A DNA stretch of 64,000 nucleotides from Acanthopleura granulata (Eukaryota > Mollusca > Polyplacophora > Chitonida > Chitonidae): contig JABBOT010000002.1 of assembly GCA_016165875.1 (NCBI GenBank), forward strand, positions 20,662,120 to 20,726,119, in the 5' to 3' direction. Position numbers and translations under genes: made by a program. Positions 1 to 18,842 of this stretch are shown here, one piece after another. The notes beneath the pieces are model-generated. The model did not search any database, had not been told where the DNA came from, and saw nothing but the letters and a program-made list of their open reading frames with translations. Positions within the stretch are counted from its first letter, which is position 1, and each line of letters starts with the position of its first letter.

Positions 1-71
1 GGAAGAGCAGGCCGCTCACAAACAGGACCCGTGTCTTTTGTGCAGAGCGGAAGTCACCAGCAGCAACCGCG
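1..71 (+). other. 5' leader of the MCT-like gene
   Basis: The 71 bases before the start codon hold a pyrimidine-rich stretch followed by TTTTGTGCAG at 36-45, which looks like a splice acceptor. The first coding exon may therefore begin at base 46, with a non-coding first exon outside the window. The context before the start codon (CAACCGCGATGG) is reasonable for initiation. No promoter element can be assigned this close to the edge. Confidence 0.4.
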
Positions 72-3000
72 ATGGCGATGCGACTAGGGAGCCAGGTGAC
101 TTTCGAGATAGACGACAAACCTTTCAACGAGAAAAACGACAAGTCTAAACCCCTCAGTGACCACCACGAGTTTACCCCGTCAGAAGGAGGATGGGGCTGG
201 GTGGTATGCATCACTTCCATGTTCGCCAATGGAACTGTATTTGGAATCATCAACACGTTTGGGATTCTCTATGTTCCCATCCGAGAACGCTACGCCGGAC
301 AGGACGAGGATGTCTCTTTTAAAAGCGGTAAGCCACAGTAATACACATGTACACTTAGATGCAATGCTGAAAAACACCGGGGGGGGGGGGGACGCGCAGA
401 TCGGTGAATATTTTATCAACAAGATTGTTTGTCAGTTCAAAACGGCTTATGTAGCATGTTGTTCGTCAATGCCTAATGCATGTCGTTTTGTTGGGAACGG
501 AGTTTAAGCACAAGACGTAACCGTGAGGTATGTATTATTTATTTACTGAAAATCATATTTCCCATTCAAGTAAAAATTGAGAGGATGATTATGTCTTCAG
601 GACACGAAGAATAAAAAGTAAGAACCTGAAGTCGCCATTACCAACTTGTTGACCATGTAAACAAATACTTGAAGGCTGTTATAAATCCGTTCGTGGAAAC
701 AACTGCTGGTGTTAAACTCGCTGCGTATATTTAGGCCTACTTGAAAGTTGACCATAACCCTGTTGTGGGGACCGCTGGTCCTCCACCAATAAGGGTAGCT
801 TATCCAGGCTGCTTGAGAGTATACTATAGCTATATTATGAAGCTCTATGGCCTTCCACCAATATAAGGACATATCAAGTTGGAACGTTCCTCGCTAACGT
901 GCCAAAGTTGGGTGGTTTATCCCGAGCACTAGCTCCGGCTTCCTCCACTCATAATACTGACCGCTTTTATATTAATATAGTGAAAAATCCCTGAGTAATG
1001 CGTTAAAGAACAATCAAATAAACAAATAAATAAATGAACATAGTCCTATTATTTTGATGTCCTGTGTGTCATTAGACGAGGCTTCCCTATATCTCCGTGA
1101 TTTGCTGTTTGTTGCAGCCTGGGTGGGGTCCGTCTGTACAGGCCTCACATTCTTCCTCTCCATGGCAGCCTCTATTCTCACTGACCAGGTGGGGATCCGG
1201 AAAGTGTCTTTCTTCGGAGCTCTTCTATCCTCCATTGGGCTCGTCGCCAGTGCCTTTGTGCAGCAGTTGGAGCTACTGTACTTAACGTTCGGTGTCCTCC
1301 TCGGTTTCGGAGGATCTCTAGTGTACGGCCCTTCGCTCACCATACTTGGACACTATTTCAAAAAGCGCATTGGCCTGGTCAACGGCATCGTGTCCAGCGG
1401 AAGTGCCGTGTTAACCATCTGTCTGTCCTTGCTCCTGCCTCAGTTGCTGCTCTCCATCGGGCTCAAGTACACTTTCATATTCCTGGGCGGTCTGAATTTT
1501 GCATTGATGTGGATGACGCTAACATGGCGTCCTCAGATCCACAAGGAATCGAATCTCGCCCACATGGCCCTGTCCACAGAGAGTATAGCTCTACGGATGA
1601 ATGAGTGCTACACGTTTACCAAGAAGTATTTAAACTTTAAAATATGGCGCAATAAAAAATACGTCATCTGGGTTCTGTCTACCGGAGTAGCTCTGTTTGG
1701 ATACTTCGTTCCTTTTGTTCATCTGGTAGGTATTACTGTGTAATAAGATGGAATGAAATATTGACTATTGACATATGTTCTGCACCGATTTTGAAAAGAA
1801 TCTGTTGCATCCAAAGGAAAATGTAACCTTTGAGGAAGGCGTTATGCAGTAATTAATTCCACCACCAAATAGTGACGTTGCGTTTTCACGTATTCATTGT
1901 TGATTATCTGTTTGCTCCTTTCTTCTTTGCCATTGCACGTGGACAAAACTTTCATCGGTTTCATTAACATTGGCGAAAAATTATGCCATTTTCCAATGTA
2001 CTAGTAGTAATTGGAGCTTTTAATTTTTGGAGCCCACTTGTACAGAGTACTTCAGCATACGCCATACATATATATTTCCCGTTCAATATTCGCGTAAGAA
2101 ATTTAGAAAGGTGGTGGACACAGGAATTTAAAACATGCAAATAGCGTGACAGTGACAAGAGGAGGTAGTATGAGAACTATGCAGCCTTATTCCAGGCAGT
2201 GGAAGTCAAATGTAAGAATTTCAAATCCACTTTAATCGTCAGTATGCGTGACATTAGAATCTCCTCGTTTTCATTTGTTATCCATGTGACGCTTTTATTA
2301 TGACGCGCAAATACTATAACTGTGATAAAGCAGTGTAGCAAACCAGTGATATTAAGCATTTCCCAGGACATGCATTTCTCCAAAAACAAATAATGAAACA
2401 AAAATTCAGCTTATTCAGGAATAAAATTTATCTGCAAACAGCACATTTCTGAAATCATTGATATTAAAGGTTTTTTCTGATCTTATTTTTCACACGCAGT
2501 GAATGCAAGTTATGTGTAGTTTTTACTGAAGTAGGCAAAGAAAAAGTCTTATATTTACTAATGCCTTTCACAGCAAAACATAAAGAATTGCGAACCTTCG
2601 TTATCTGCATTCCACTGTACATTTGTGATGACTCATGCATATTGCATGTGCTCAGTGTGGTTGACACAGACACAGTCGCCGTCCTATATATCCACTTTTC
2701 AAATCAAATGATGTAATACCCTTCATATACATGTCCTTAATAAGACCGACAGTCACCAACCAGATTATAGTCTCTTCAGAAAACATTGAAATGAGCCGTG
2801 CAACAAACGTCTTTAAATTACCACTTTTATTTCCAAACATCGTTAAAGTCCAAACACTTGACCGTCATGTATATATACATGTATTTGCGACGTCCCGTGA
2901 ATGTGACAAAGTTATCCTGCTTATAGGTGATTTGTCTGAGTCACTCCCGCTGCAAACCGGTGACCTTTGACAGGAAGATATGGTGCATCCGATTATATTG

Positions 3001-6000
3001 TGTCTCGTGTAGCTTAAACCCGTGTGTATCAGCAACTTAGATGAATTAGAAAACAAGGTAGTTGTGACTCCAGGTCACTAGCATCAGCATATGTTAACGC
3101 ACCTGCCTTCTTCCGGTCCGTTATCATTGGCTTTAAGTGGATCAGCAAGGTTAAACACCTGCCCGCCATCAGTTCACAGTGACGCGTTGATGCCTGTGAA
3201 GACTTGTTTCAGGTACAGCAAACTGTTCCTGTCTAGGATTTCATATCAACAACTACAAGTATTCAATAGGCTACAGAGGAATTTGAGCTGTAAAAGCTAG
3301 CACGAGGTCATCTGTTCTAGGCGCCTCTAGGACGACCTCAATGTAACCAGTCAAATCCATTGACTATATTTCAGGTTTACAAAACCTGAGTGTGTATATA
3401 TAATACGATGACTCGCTAAAGAGGGTATGTAGAGGTTTCAAATACATAATCAACAGGTCAATCTATAAATGTCAGAAAGTTTCAATAATGACATCTTACT
3501 TACCCATAACTGGTTCACTGAGTGAAATTTAAAATCTTCTAACACATGCAATAAAATATTGTCTTCCGGAAATGAGTTTTGCGCGTTTAGATAATGCATC
3601 CATGTATTTAATTAATACGTATACAGTTATCATATACAGTTGGAGGGAAACATTTCTTGTCTTTTATCGCCATGCGTCCTGTCGTTTCTACTAGATTGAT
3701 GGGTCTGCAATTGGTAAACCCGCTGTTGCAAAATCACGTGGTAAAAGTTACAAAATGCAAAGCTCAAAGCGGTAAACTGTATATCGGTCGATTTTCCAAA
3801 ATCTACATGTTTTTCACCAAGAGAATCTACAGTTGCTTATTAGGTTACAAAAGAGACAAGATTGCTCATACATGCCAACTAGCTCTTTGTATATGACAAT
3901 GATTCAAATTTTGCACTTGTCGGGAATTGTGAGTCGAACCCGTGAGTGTTGATGACGGCCTAACGGTCAGTTGGACATTCGGACACTGGTCATCTACCGA
4001 GTAAAGGATATTCAGCACATTAAGCCATCCTTGAACTTATGGTTTCCGGTTTACTGCAGTCATAACATATTGACGAATATTACAGCAACACATGCATCAG
4101 ACTAAACAGTTGCCTTCCGTTCTCAAGGTCACTCGAGACGTGCAGATCCAATTCCATCCCTATTCAGGGTATTTTCAAGACTTCCTAGCTTCATTGTTCG
4201 TAGGGCCTAGGTGGGAGGAAGGCTGTCCACGGCGCTTCCTGATGTTCTTTACTACGTTCGCTGGACATCGCTTCTGTTCCACCAATATGGCGTGCGTGTC
4301 ACACGTGAGAAAGTTCGCTAGTATAACTTGTCGAAGGTCGGTGATTTATTCCAGGTACTCCGGTTTCCGCCAGCCCTACAACTTGTCGCCATTGTTCAGT
4401 ACGGCTAACAATCAAACAATCAAATAAATGAATGAGAGTAATCAAGGTGTTGTCCTTTTTCAGGTGAAACACACACGAGATGTCTTTCCAGAAAGTAACG
4501 GGAACCTGTTAGTAATGTGCTTAAGCATCACGTCGGGTGTCGGAAGACTGCTCTGTGGTAAAGTCGCCGACTTCAGGAAGGTTAACATCGTGTTGCTACA
4601 GCAAACGGCCTTCGTAATCCTCGGCGCCACCACCATGTGTATACCGTTCGCGGCTAATTTTGCCAGCCTTATCGTCATCTGCCTCATCATGGGCATCTGT
4701 GACGGTATGTTTGTGTGTTTGCTCGGGCCTATTGCCTTTGACATCGTTGGACATTCTAACGCCTCCCAGGCCATCGGGTTCCTCCTGGGCGTGATCTCTG
4801 TGCCTATGATGGTAGGACCACCCGTCGCAGGTTAGTTTTGTTCAAACAATATACAGAGATTATAACGAACCTTTAAATGGATATTCCATTGACGTCTAAT
4901 TAATTGCAAGCTACATCACTTATACGATTGCATAGGGTATGTTTCATGTGTGGATTAAATTGTTGCCTGGGTCGGAGCAAACATCCCATATAAAGCCACC
5001 TCAGAAGTCCTACAAACGCTGTAGGCTTCTTATGGTTATGTGGCCAGAGAGAAAGCGAAAAATACTGTCCCAACCTTCACCAACACGTCGTGTGTTAATG
5101 TGCTTTCAGGAAGATTATTAAGTGGCATACACTACCAAAACGCCACATCTATACTCTTCATGATTATCTACTTGTAAGATGTTTTGCCAAGCTCAGTCAG
5201 CTAGCTCATCAAGTAGCAAATGAATTAAAAGCTGTATGAATCCATCCGAGCCATGAACAGATTAGTGCCAGTTATGTAAACTTCTTTACCGTGTCTCTGT
5301 GTGTATGACCGTTGTGCTTTACATCCATTCCCGCTATACCAGAAGTCATCCCTTCTGAAGCGAGGTGAAAAATAAAACCTTGAAAAAAAAACAAAAAATA
5401 ACTTAATGCTGGCTGTTTTCATTTTATTTCCAGCTCTAAGCGAATTATGATAGCAGATGTATATTTAAGAATTCTATAAAAATGAGATAGCGTATTCCTC
5501 CTATTCACACGTATGTTTACAAATAATCCTGGCATTTTTCTTTGCAGGCCTTTTATATGATTCCTTGGGTTCTTATAAAATAGCTTTCCACGTGGCTGGC
5601 ACTCCGCCAATAGTCGGGGCCTTACTGATGTTTCTCATGCGGAGGGTGTCATCGGTAAGACATAAGATCTCCGTCCCATCACCTGAACTAAATATATTAT
5701 TGTTATTTAGTTTATGTAAAGAGCATGTATATATTATCACATGAATATTATGCAATCAACTTGGATTCCAGAAAGCACGTTTAGGTTAATGCCAGAAAAT
5801 CAAATGGTATTTAAAAGCTTTTTTAACTGCGGGAATTACAGGATGAAAAATGAGGGGGGTTTTTTTGGTGGGTTTTAATGGCTTCGTGAAATTGGCCGAT
5901 AAAGTACAAGATCTTTTTTAATCTACATGTAAGATCAACAGAGAAAGGTACTCGATGGCGATATTCATTTAGATGCCTCGCTGGAAAGAAAAATTATATA

Positions 6001-7073
6001 TACGCCCAGTAGAGAGTCGGTATAGATTGATTCACTGGAAATACGACAGGCTTAAACATGCATGTATATATCCCAATTTTTGACATGGACATAGAGTTTT
6101 AATAATAATATATGTTACGTTACATTTGTTTCCAGGAAAAGCAATCCCGCCTCCGAGTGGACGAAGACATGGAGCTCCCGGATGACGTGGACGTAACCAA
6201 AGGTAGGTCAGGCGTCAAGTTAACGACGTTGTCGTTGATAAGTTCGTGAATTCATCAGCATGCCAGAATATCTTGCACGTAAGCCGAGATTTCTAAGCTC
6301 ACTTTCGTGTGACGCATGGCGCATGTCATCATAAGAAAAATTTGCCTCTTAACTGAGATTCTGTTTAAGAAGGTGTCATAAACGATATACTGTGTCTCGC
6401 AGTGTTCATATAGAAGGTTTTTTTTACTTTCACAATGCATCACGTAAGAGGTCTTTTGACAGAGAACCTGCATCTATGGAAAATGTCCAGTTGTAAAGCC
6501 TAGATGTGTACTTAGGCTACTATATCTCAAAACAAAAAGTAAAAAGTAAAAAACAAAAAAAAAAGTGCCAATATAGTTATGTACTTCTACCCGTGCAATG
6601 GTGATTCGGTTGCAAGAGGACTTGACCTTTGTTCTCTTGTACTACATGTAAGTTACGAATCTGCACACAGATCGTCATTGCAAAAGCAGGAGTACATGTG
6701 TGTATATGCTTAAAGTTTACGTAGCACTCAACAATTTTACAGTTATATCACAAAGAGGAGTCCTTAGAGTGTATAAGTACTGTGTCGCCGGTGGGAAGGG
6801 ACTACACTGTTTAGATCGGAATTACTATAAGGTTCTCCATTCAAAGAAAATGTTATTGAAGAATCTGTAAGTTTTTTTGTTTTGACCTTTTTAACAGAGA
6901 TGATTGAATTCGAAGTTGTCGGCGTGGAGAAATTTGACGAGCGCTCACCCATGACTCCGGACTCCCGCGGAAAGGAGAATGGTACGATTAAGGACGATGG
7001 ACTCTCCCTCGGGGAAACCGAGAAGGACACTGACAAAATCATCAATAAAAACTATTCGCCGGAAAAACGTTAA
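72..7073 (+). CDS. SLC16A10: monocarboxylate transporter 10/8-like protein (SLC16 family, MFS)
   Basis: Six coding exons join in frame: 72-327, 1118-1725, 4464-4830, 5548-5654, 6136-6202, 6898-7073, giving 526 aa, a normal SLC16 length. Every intron is GT-AG. The SLC16 signature EGGWGW is at residues 38-43, and the TM5 block YFKKRIGLVNGIVSSGSA at about 165-182. Hydrophobic segments fit six helices before a cytosolic loop (about 225-265) and six after it. TSGVGR (Arg316) and ICDG (Asp368) match the charged pair in helices 8 and 10 of MCT8/MCT10. The closing stretch VGPPVAGLLYDSLGSY is also typical of that branch. The family moves aromatic amino acids or thyroid hormones across the plasma membrane without coupled protons; the substrate here is inferred only at branch level. 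The C-terminal tail is acidic and charged. SINE family C copies lie just before exons 2 and 3. Start chosen at the first ATG; a second ATG lies two codons on. Confidence 0.9.
328..1117 (+). other. MCT intron 1 with a 13-G run and SINE C
   Basis: This 790-bp intron begins GTAAGC and ends TTGCAG. It holds an uninterrupted run of 13 G at 379-391, a likely polymerase-slippage site and possible G-quadruplex-prone tract. A family C SINE occupies about 880-1037. No coding sequence is supported between exons; the small open frames here have no recognisable similarity. Confidence 0.6.
880..1037 (+). mobile_element. SINE family C, 3' part
   Basis: A 5'-truncated copy containing the GGCTTCCTCCACTCATAAT block and ending in an A-rich tail built from CAAATAAA/AAATAAAT. 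The same body and tail occur at 4285-4440 and 63835-63990. The tail ends about 80 bases before the acceptor of MCT exon 2, in the direction of transcription. Confidence 0.6.
1726..4463 (+). other. MCT intron 2
   Basis: A 2.7-kb intron from GTAGGT to CTTTTTCAG. Apart from the family C SINE near its 3' end I see only AT-rich unique sequence. A short GAGTCGAACCC motif near 3932 resembles a tRNA B box on the minus strand but lacks a partner A box and a foldable arm set. Confidence 0.5.
4285..4440 (+). mobile_element. SINE family C copy just upstream of MCT exon 3
   Basis: The body shares the order seen at 880-1037 and 63835-63990: a CTTGTCGAAGGTCGGTG-like block, a GGTTTCCGCCAG block, then an AATCAAATAAAT tail. 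The tail ends only about 24 bases before the acceptor AG of exon 3 (4462-4463), so the region where the branch point should lie is SINE-derived or directly abuts it. Confidence 0.6.
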
Positions 7074-8960
7074 ATGGAAATATGGAAAATGTGCAGCAGA
7101 TATCTTGTGATGATAAGCTCGAGGAAGCCGTACTTAATTGTTGTGAGGATTGAGTGAGCTTGACGTTTGCGCTCCATGAGGAGGGAACGGCTTGCGTTCC
7201 TTGACTGGGTACTGTTTGATGGACTGGTGGTCCTGTTTATAAGTGATGTCGGATGACGCCAGTTTCCTTCCACATGCTGGTGGTCTGAGTGAAAGGTTTT
7301 GCTCCTGTATAGTCACGCTCTCCAGTGCATGTGGGCTCCTCAGATGCTTATCATCAATGTTTTAGTCCAGATGTTTTGTTAAATACTCACGAATTAATTC
7401 ATTGGATGAAGGACCCTGCTAACATTGTTTTCACATTTTGAAGCTCATTATACACATACTATTAACATGAAAGGTTTATTTAAGGAATGGGACATTTTAC
7501 TATTTAAATTAGAGGATCGAGAGTGCAAATTTTGTGTTGTTTTTATCATTTTAACTATGTGAAGAGTATCAATCACACAAAACTCGATCGTATATTCATA
7601 ATTATATAGACGTGCAGGAATATTAGTTTGCTGTCTTTCGCATGCAGACATATATGTTGGCTTATCTCCGTCTTGCATACATTCTATCAACAACACAGAC
7701 ATGTCAGTGAGCGTGCAATTTTTTTTACCTTGACCTAAAAATCCATCAACTTCTGCGTAACTGCCATTTCTTATGTAGGCTATATATCAGAAATTGTCTG
7801 TGCTTTATTCAATCTGACCCGCTTGAAATTCTGCCCACCGAAATCATGAGGCTGAAGCCTCGAAGATTCGTCATGTATTCTGTACCCCCAACGAGATTCG
7901 TCATGTATTCTGTACCCCCGACGAGATTCGTCATGTATTCTGTACCCCCGACGAGATTCGTCATGTATTCTGTACCCCCGACGAGATTCGTCATGTATTC
8001 TGTACCCCCGAGGAGAAATGTCGTGTCCTCTGTATATTGTGGTGACAACAACTTGGCGAAATATGTTCAGTCTAGCATTTTTTATTGTTTACTATTTTTT
8101 TTTAAAGCTTACACGGTTCCAACCCTTGTCTGCATTCCAGTCCATGACGATCTGCTTCCACCGAGTATCGTATTCTTTGAATCGCTCATGGGTATACAGG
8201 TTTACTTGAAATTATAGAAGATCGAGAAGATGTTTGCTGTTTAGTGCTCGCCCAGGAGATGCGAGAAAACGGAATATTTGATATACACATACACTCCGAG
8301 ATGTACTGGCGATTCTCAATCTCTATATATTGTCACGCAGATGAGATCTCATGTTTACCAACAGAAAAATGCTGTTCTGTATATCACAATAATAGAGGTA
8401 TCATGAGCAAAATATAGATAATGGCAGTCAAATGTTTAAAAGTGATTAGAAAGCTTAAAAATCAAAAGGTGTCATGAAAGGAAGCAATACTTGTATATAT
8501 ATACTTGTTATTTTTAAGAAAATCATACATCTTTTCCCTTGTATATTTACAATGTCGATATTATCATGATGTAGATATCACCGTGACCCATTTGCACGAG
8601 CCGATATATTTTATCAAGCACATTCATTGATAAGCCTATAAATAGGGCTAGAGGCAAACGCCCCAGAGTCTGTGATTGTCTATGTTTGCCTTTTGTAAAT
8701 AAGACATACTTGTATATTGAGTAAAGCTATTCTGTGTTAACAGCTGTATTACTGTGAGTAAATCAGCCCCGCGTATTTCAAACCAATCGTTTCAGCGACG
8801 TGGGCATATTAATTGTTATTTTAAAAAAAAACAGCAGGCACTATATTTAAGGGTGATTTTCATGCATATAAAAAGCGATTTGTGCGGAGGTCCGTGATAA
8901 GAAGCTTGGTTGCTAGGTTACTGATTTTTGGACATATTATTCCTCCATGAATCACACGAG
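7074..8960. other. MCT 3' flank
   Basis: After the MCT stop codon there is AT-rich sequence with no canonical AATAAA in about the first 1.5 kb, so the 3' UTR end cannot be placed. The one structured element is the 30-bp tandem repeat at 7861-8040. Open frames through the repeat exist only because its period is divisible by three. Confidence 0.5.
7861..8040. repeat. 30-bp minisatellite, five units plus one degenerate
   Basis: Units start at 7861, 7891, 7921, 7951 and 7981. The unit core is ATTCGTCATGTATTCTGTAC followed by CCCCG/CCCCA. Units two to five are nearly identical, the first has a changed 5' end, and the block at 8011-8040 is a degenerate sixth. Near-identity suggests recent expansion. 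It lies about 0.8 kb past the MCT stop, possibly in the 3' UTR. Confidence 0.95.
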
Positions 8961-9177
8961 TCCGAGTGATTTACGGGAGGCTACGAAACGTTATTTACGA
9001 AATTATGTGATCATGGGTAGAGATTTTAAAGAGGTTCAATCTAGTAAGTCCCCCCTTACTTATTATAAGACGGCAATGTCGGCAGGCTTACTTGCTGCCA
9101 TTCACATAGCTCATGCGCACTCTCCAACCTGCCTAGAGTGAAGGCACGTGAGCACTGGTATATACACTCGTCGACTT

Positions 9178-9235
9178 TACTATTTATTTATTTATTTGAT
9201 TGATATTTTATGCCGTACTGATGAATATTTCACCC
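9178..9235 (-). mobile_element. SINE family A tail fragment
   Basis: Starts with TATTTATTTATTTATTTGAT and continues with TTTTATGCCGTACTGATGAA, the reverse complement of the conserved SINE 3' end seen at 15305, 30165 and 40180. The similarity stops after about 60 bases. Confidence 0.5.
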
Positions 9236-10241
9236 ATTCGGTTTGGTAGACATTCATGTGCAAATTGACTTCTCACCGGCATGAAAATCCATCACCGATA
9301 CGCAGCTGCTGATTTCGTGAACGATCCTGGTGATATTCTACCCACCGAAATCAATCATATCAGTGTGGGACCGTCATCCCCATCCTTTCCAGACTTCGGG
9401 TACACAAAGTTCTGAATACAACGAAAGCACTTCGTTCCCAAGTTGTGAAAGAAAAGGTTTGTTTTTGAGCTCTAAATGAACGCGTGTAAGCCAGCATGTG
9501 CTGAGGTAATCTAAATTGCTCGTTTGGTGTACATATACTACGAGAGACCAATGAATGCTTCAGCTGGGATGGCAATCTCTATTGTCGCCAGATAATCATG
9601 CTCAGCATGGAGAAATGTTCTGTATTTCCAGACATATAGATCTTTGCTTTTGTACAATAGTGATCCCTGACAACCTTCAATCTTCTCCCAGCTTGCACAT
9701 ACACGTCTACGCGGGCTCTTCTGTGCAGGTTTATAGTACAATAAATCGTCTCGCATTTCTTCACATTGAGATTTCCAAATAAACCTGACCGACATCAAAT
9801 AAGCGAAATATCCTTGAACATGGCGTACAACACAATAAATCTCTCTCCTTCTTCACAGGAGTGCTGGATGCAGTGCTCATACTCCACAACATGATCGATG
9901 TCTAAATCCCTAACAAAACTGCCACTACCTGAAGATAAATTGATCGAAATCTTGCAGCATTCTCACAGGGTTACGGGTTATAAGATGTGTGTATGTTACG
10001 CCATAAAAGGTGTAAAAATTCTCACCTAGTAAAAGTTATATAACATTCCAGGTTTTCCTTGAACTTTTCACTTGGTCTGATTTGAGCTATGGCTTGTCAT
10101 TCTAACGACTCAGTTACTTTCTATAATACATGTAGTCCATGCCCACTTAAACAAGTCAACAACCACTTGCTCATCATATGTTACATACGTTTATTAAGAT
10201 TCGGTGGGAACTGGAGGTGTTTTTGAAAGAGACTGAATAAT

Positions 10242-10330
10242 TATTTATTGTTTAATGCCAATGTGAAGAATTTCTCACATATATAAAGATGGCGGCTGGC
10301 CGTTCGGGTGGACGGTAGAGGAGACAGGAT
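10242..10330 (-). mobile_element. SINE family B fragment
   Basis: ATTATTTATTGTTTAATGCC followed by a short body matches the minus-oriented elements at 47018, 48275, 61848 and 62668, which share a TGTTTAA(C/T)GCC tail start. It is diverged and truncated. Confidence 0.4.
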
Positions 10331-11418
10331 TGCCCGAGACAAACAACCGAAATTTCCCACGGGTTATAAAGACATGCCACCATTAAGCGGCAGATAGAAA
10401 GGGGTCTTCGATGAATGTAAGACCCTGTGTACAGTGAAAGCTGGGGAGTGTAGGTTTTGAAAGGGAAGGAGGGAAAAAGTCATGAATTAAACTGAAAAAA
10501 CAAAGTTCTCGACAAGTATGAATGGTGTTGAGAAGTACCAGATGTACGTGATTGGACAGGCTTTTAACGCCATCCAAACGACCTCCTCTGATATCTTCTC
10601 TGCCAGGCCAAGGCCCACTTTTGTGAAGTCCTCCTAACGCTACGAGCACGTAACTACAGTGGCAACCTATGCAGCAGGCATTACGTCGGCATGACAGCTA
10701 CAGGGTCGCAAAGTTATGAGGGATTCATGCAAATGGGCCCAGGTCATAAAATAACAGTTTGTTAGTACCAAGATAGGTAACCAAATCAACCACCTTAACA
10801 ATTCTGAGTTTTTTTGTTTTTTGTTTTTTTTTGTTTCGCTTTGCTATGAAAGATCCTTTGCCTTCTTTCCATAGTACAACTTGTAGACATAGTTACATTC
10901 TACAGAACCCAATGAAATCAGCCAGCAAGTCTTATGTTGTTTGTAAATTGATGTCGTGTGATCGTTTCACAAGAAGTATGCCTTGAACACTTAAAACGGA
11001 CCCTCTGATTAGTCACAACAGCTCCTTCACTCTGGCATCACATTAGGAACAATTACCCGCCAAATTTTGCCAAAGTCATCCCAGCAGCGAGGGTGACTCA
11101 AACATTTCAGTCTCGTACACCATCAATACCCTAATTCTTCTAATTTTAGGACATATTAGCCCTGATAACAAAAAATTTTCTCAGCTTTTTTCTCAGAAAG
11201 GTAAGATAAGTATGTTGTATATGCGAGGGACTAACAATGTGAGAAGAGAGAAACTGTATTCTTGTTACAACTATATGTACACTGCCTAAAAAGAGCAGAC
11301 CAGATGTCCAAAAATGAAAGGGCTAAGGGCAGATTCAATACACCATTGACAAGAATATGGCAATATGAAGACTAATCATTCAGGGGGGAACATGGAAACT
11401 GACTTCATGATTAAAATT

Positions 11419-11424
11419 TTTATT
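11419..11424 (-). terminator. possible GTPBP1 polyadenylation signal
   Basis: TTTATT on the plus strand reads AATAAA in the GTPBP1 direction, about 1.28 kb after the stop codon. It is the first canonical hexamer found downstream, but such hexamers are frequent in AT-rich DNA and no downstream GU-rich element was identified. Confidence 0.25.
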
Positions 11425-12699
11425 TCATGAACTGATCACTTGGAGAATGAGAAAAAAATCAGCCCACAAGGCAGCCTCAGAAGAGGTTACATTATCTCTG
11501 AACTTACCACCACCTCCTTCAAATGTTGTTATGAATTGTTTTAACACAGCAGACTTCTCTGTACAGGAAGCAACGTGGATCTCTGTTGCAATTAGCCCTC
11601 TGGTGAAACGGTGCTCATAATGCAGAGGTGAAATACAAATATGACTTGATTTTACATATCCTGGCAAACGGCTTAAAGCTCCACTGTTTGTTCCCAACAT
11701 CTCCATCAACATGGTTGTCTTATTTGTCTATGGCCTTATTTTCAACAGACTTATTTACACCGTTATTCAAGTGAGCAACCATCCCCACTGTCGTTAGAAT
11801 GTCTGGCAAATAATCCAACATCCTTGATTCCGAATGCTGCTTGTGCACAATACTTTTTAAAGCTTTTGAAGCTCCGTGCAAAAATTGTGCAATATGTAAT
11901 TAATAGGCGATGCAAAAAAAAAAAAACAAAAACAAGTCCGCCTGGTTTTGCAACTTTTTGATACATATAATAAATATCATGCCAAGTCACACTTATGTAT
12001 CTTATTGTTTCCAGTGGTTTTATAGCCCTCCCAACATGTTCACACAATAATTAAGTTACATCTAACAGCTGATACCATTCAACTTAACCGCTAATTTCAA
12101 CAAAAAAGTAGTTCTCGTCCATATTTCACCTCAAGAATGATCCCTTAAAATTATCCTCTTCACAAGCTGTGGTCTGTTGGCCACTTCTAACATTCACACC
12201 ATTTAAGTTATCCTCTTATTGGGATGCTGGAATATAATTATAGACCAAACCATTATGCTGCACAAAGTTATCTCCCCTGCTTAAGTAACCCGCATACTTA
12301 TAAAATGTATAACATTAAATGGTCTGGCAATTGATAACTGGCAGAAATATGTGTACTGGGTTGACAAACAGGCTATGAACAGGAAAAACTCTCCCAACAC
12401 TGTGTCTGCAGTCAAATATTTGCTGGTGGGGGAGACAGCAGAGTTTAACAAACAATTTCACCAAGATTTCAAAGAACATCATCTTAATCTGCAGGAAAGG
12501 TGGCAAATGGTAAGTTAGGGAAAAGTAAGATGATCATTTATAAAAGACTCACTCAGTTTGCACTGAAATTTGTATATAGTTCACAGTCATCTTCAGCTTG
12601 GGTATTTTAAATTCAGAAAAGCTCTCTCATTTTTCTACAGATTTTCTACAGATTTGTGGCTCACAAAAGAAGCGGTCAAATCATGATCAGCTGTTGGGC

Positions 12700-18842
<6,143 letters not shown>

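Larger units (their letters stand above)
8961..12699. other. intergenic region between convergent MCT and GTPBP1 genes
   Basis: No gene is supported here. Short open frames at 8947-9141, 10383-10649 and 11425-11712 have no recognisable domain and no splice-site pairing. There are SINE tails at about 9178-9235 and 10242-10330. The GTPBP1 3' UTR must extend into the right part of this stretch; the nearest minus-strand AATAAA is at 11419-11424, 1.3 kb beyond the stop, so that UTR end is uncertain. Confidence 0.5.

Noticed and set aside
3910..4000. tRNA-like B box (GGTTCGACTC on minus)
   Set aside because: No A box or acceptor-stem pairing could be found at the right distance; probably an old SINE head or chance.
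7809..8217. Overlapping open frames on both strands with ten-residue repeats
   Set aside because: Explained by a 30-bp tandem repeat, which keeps all frames open if one unit has no stop. No flanking coding signal.
8947..9141. 64-codon frame beginning MNHTSPSDLREATKR
   Set aside because: No similarity recognised, no splice sites matching neighbours and no poly(A) signal nearby; composition does not stand out.
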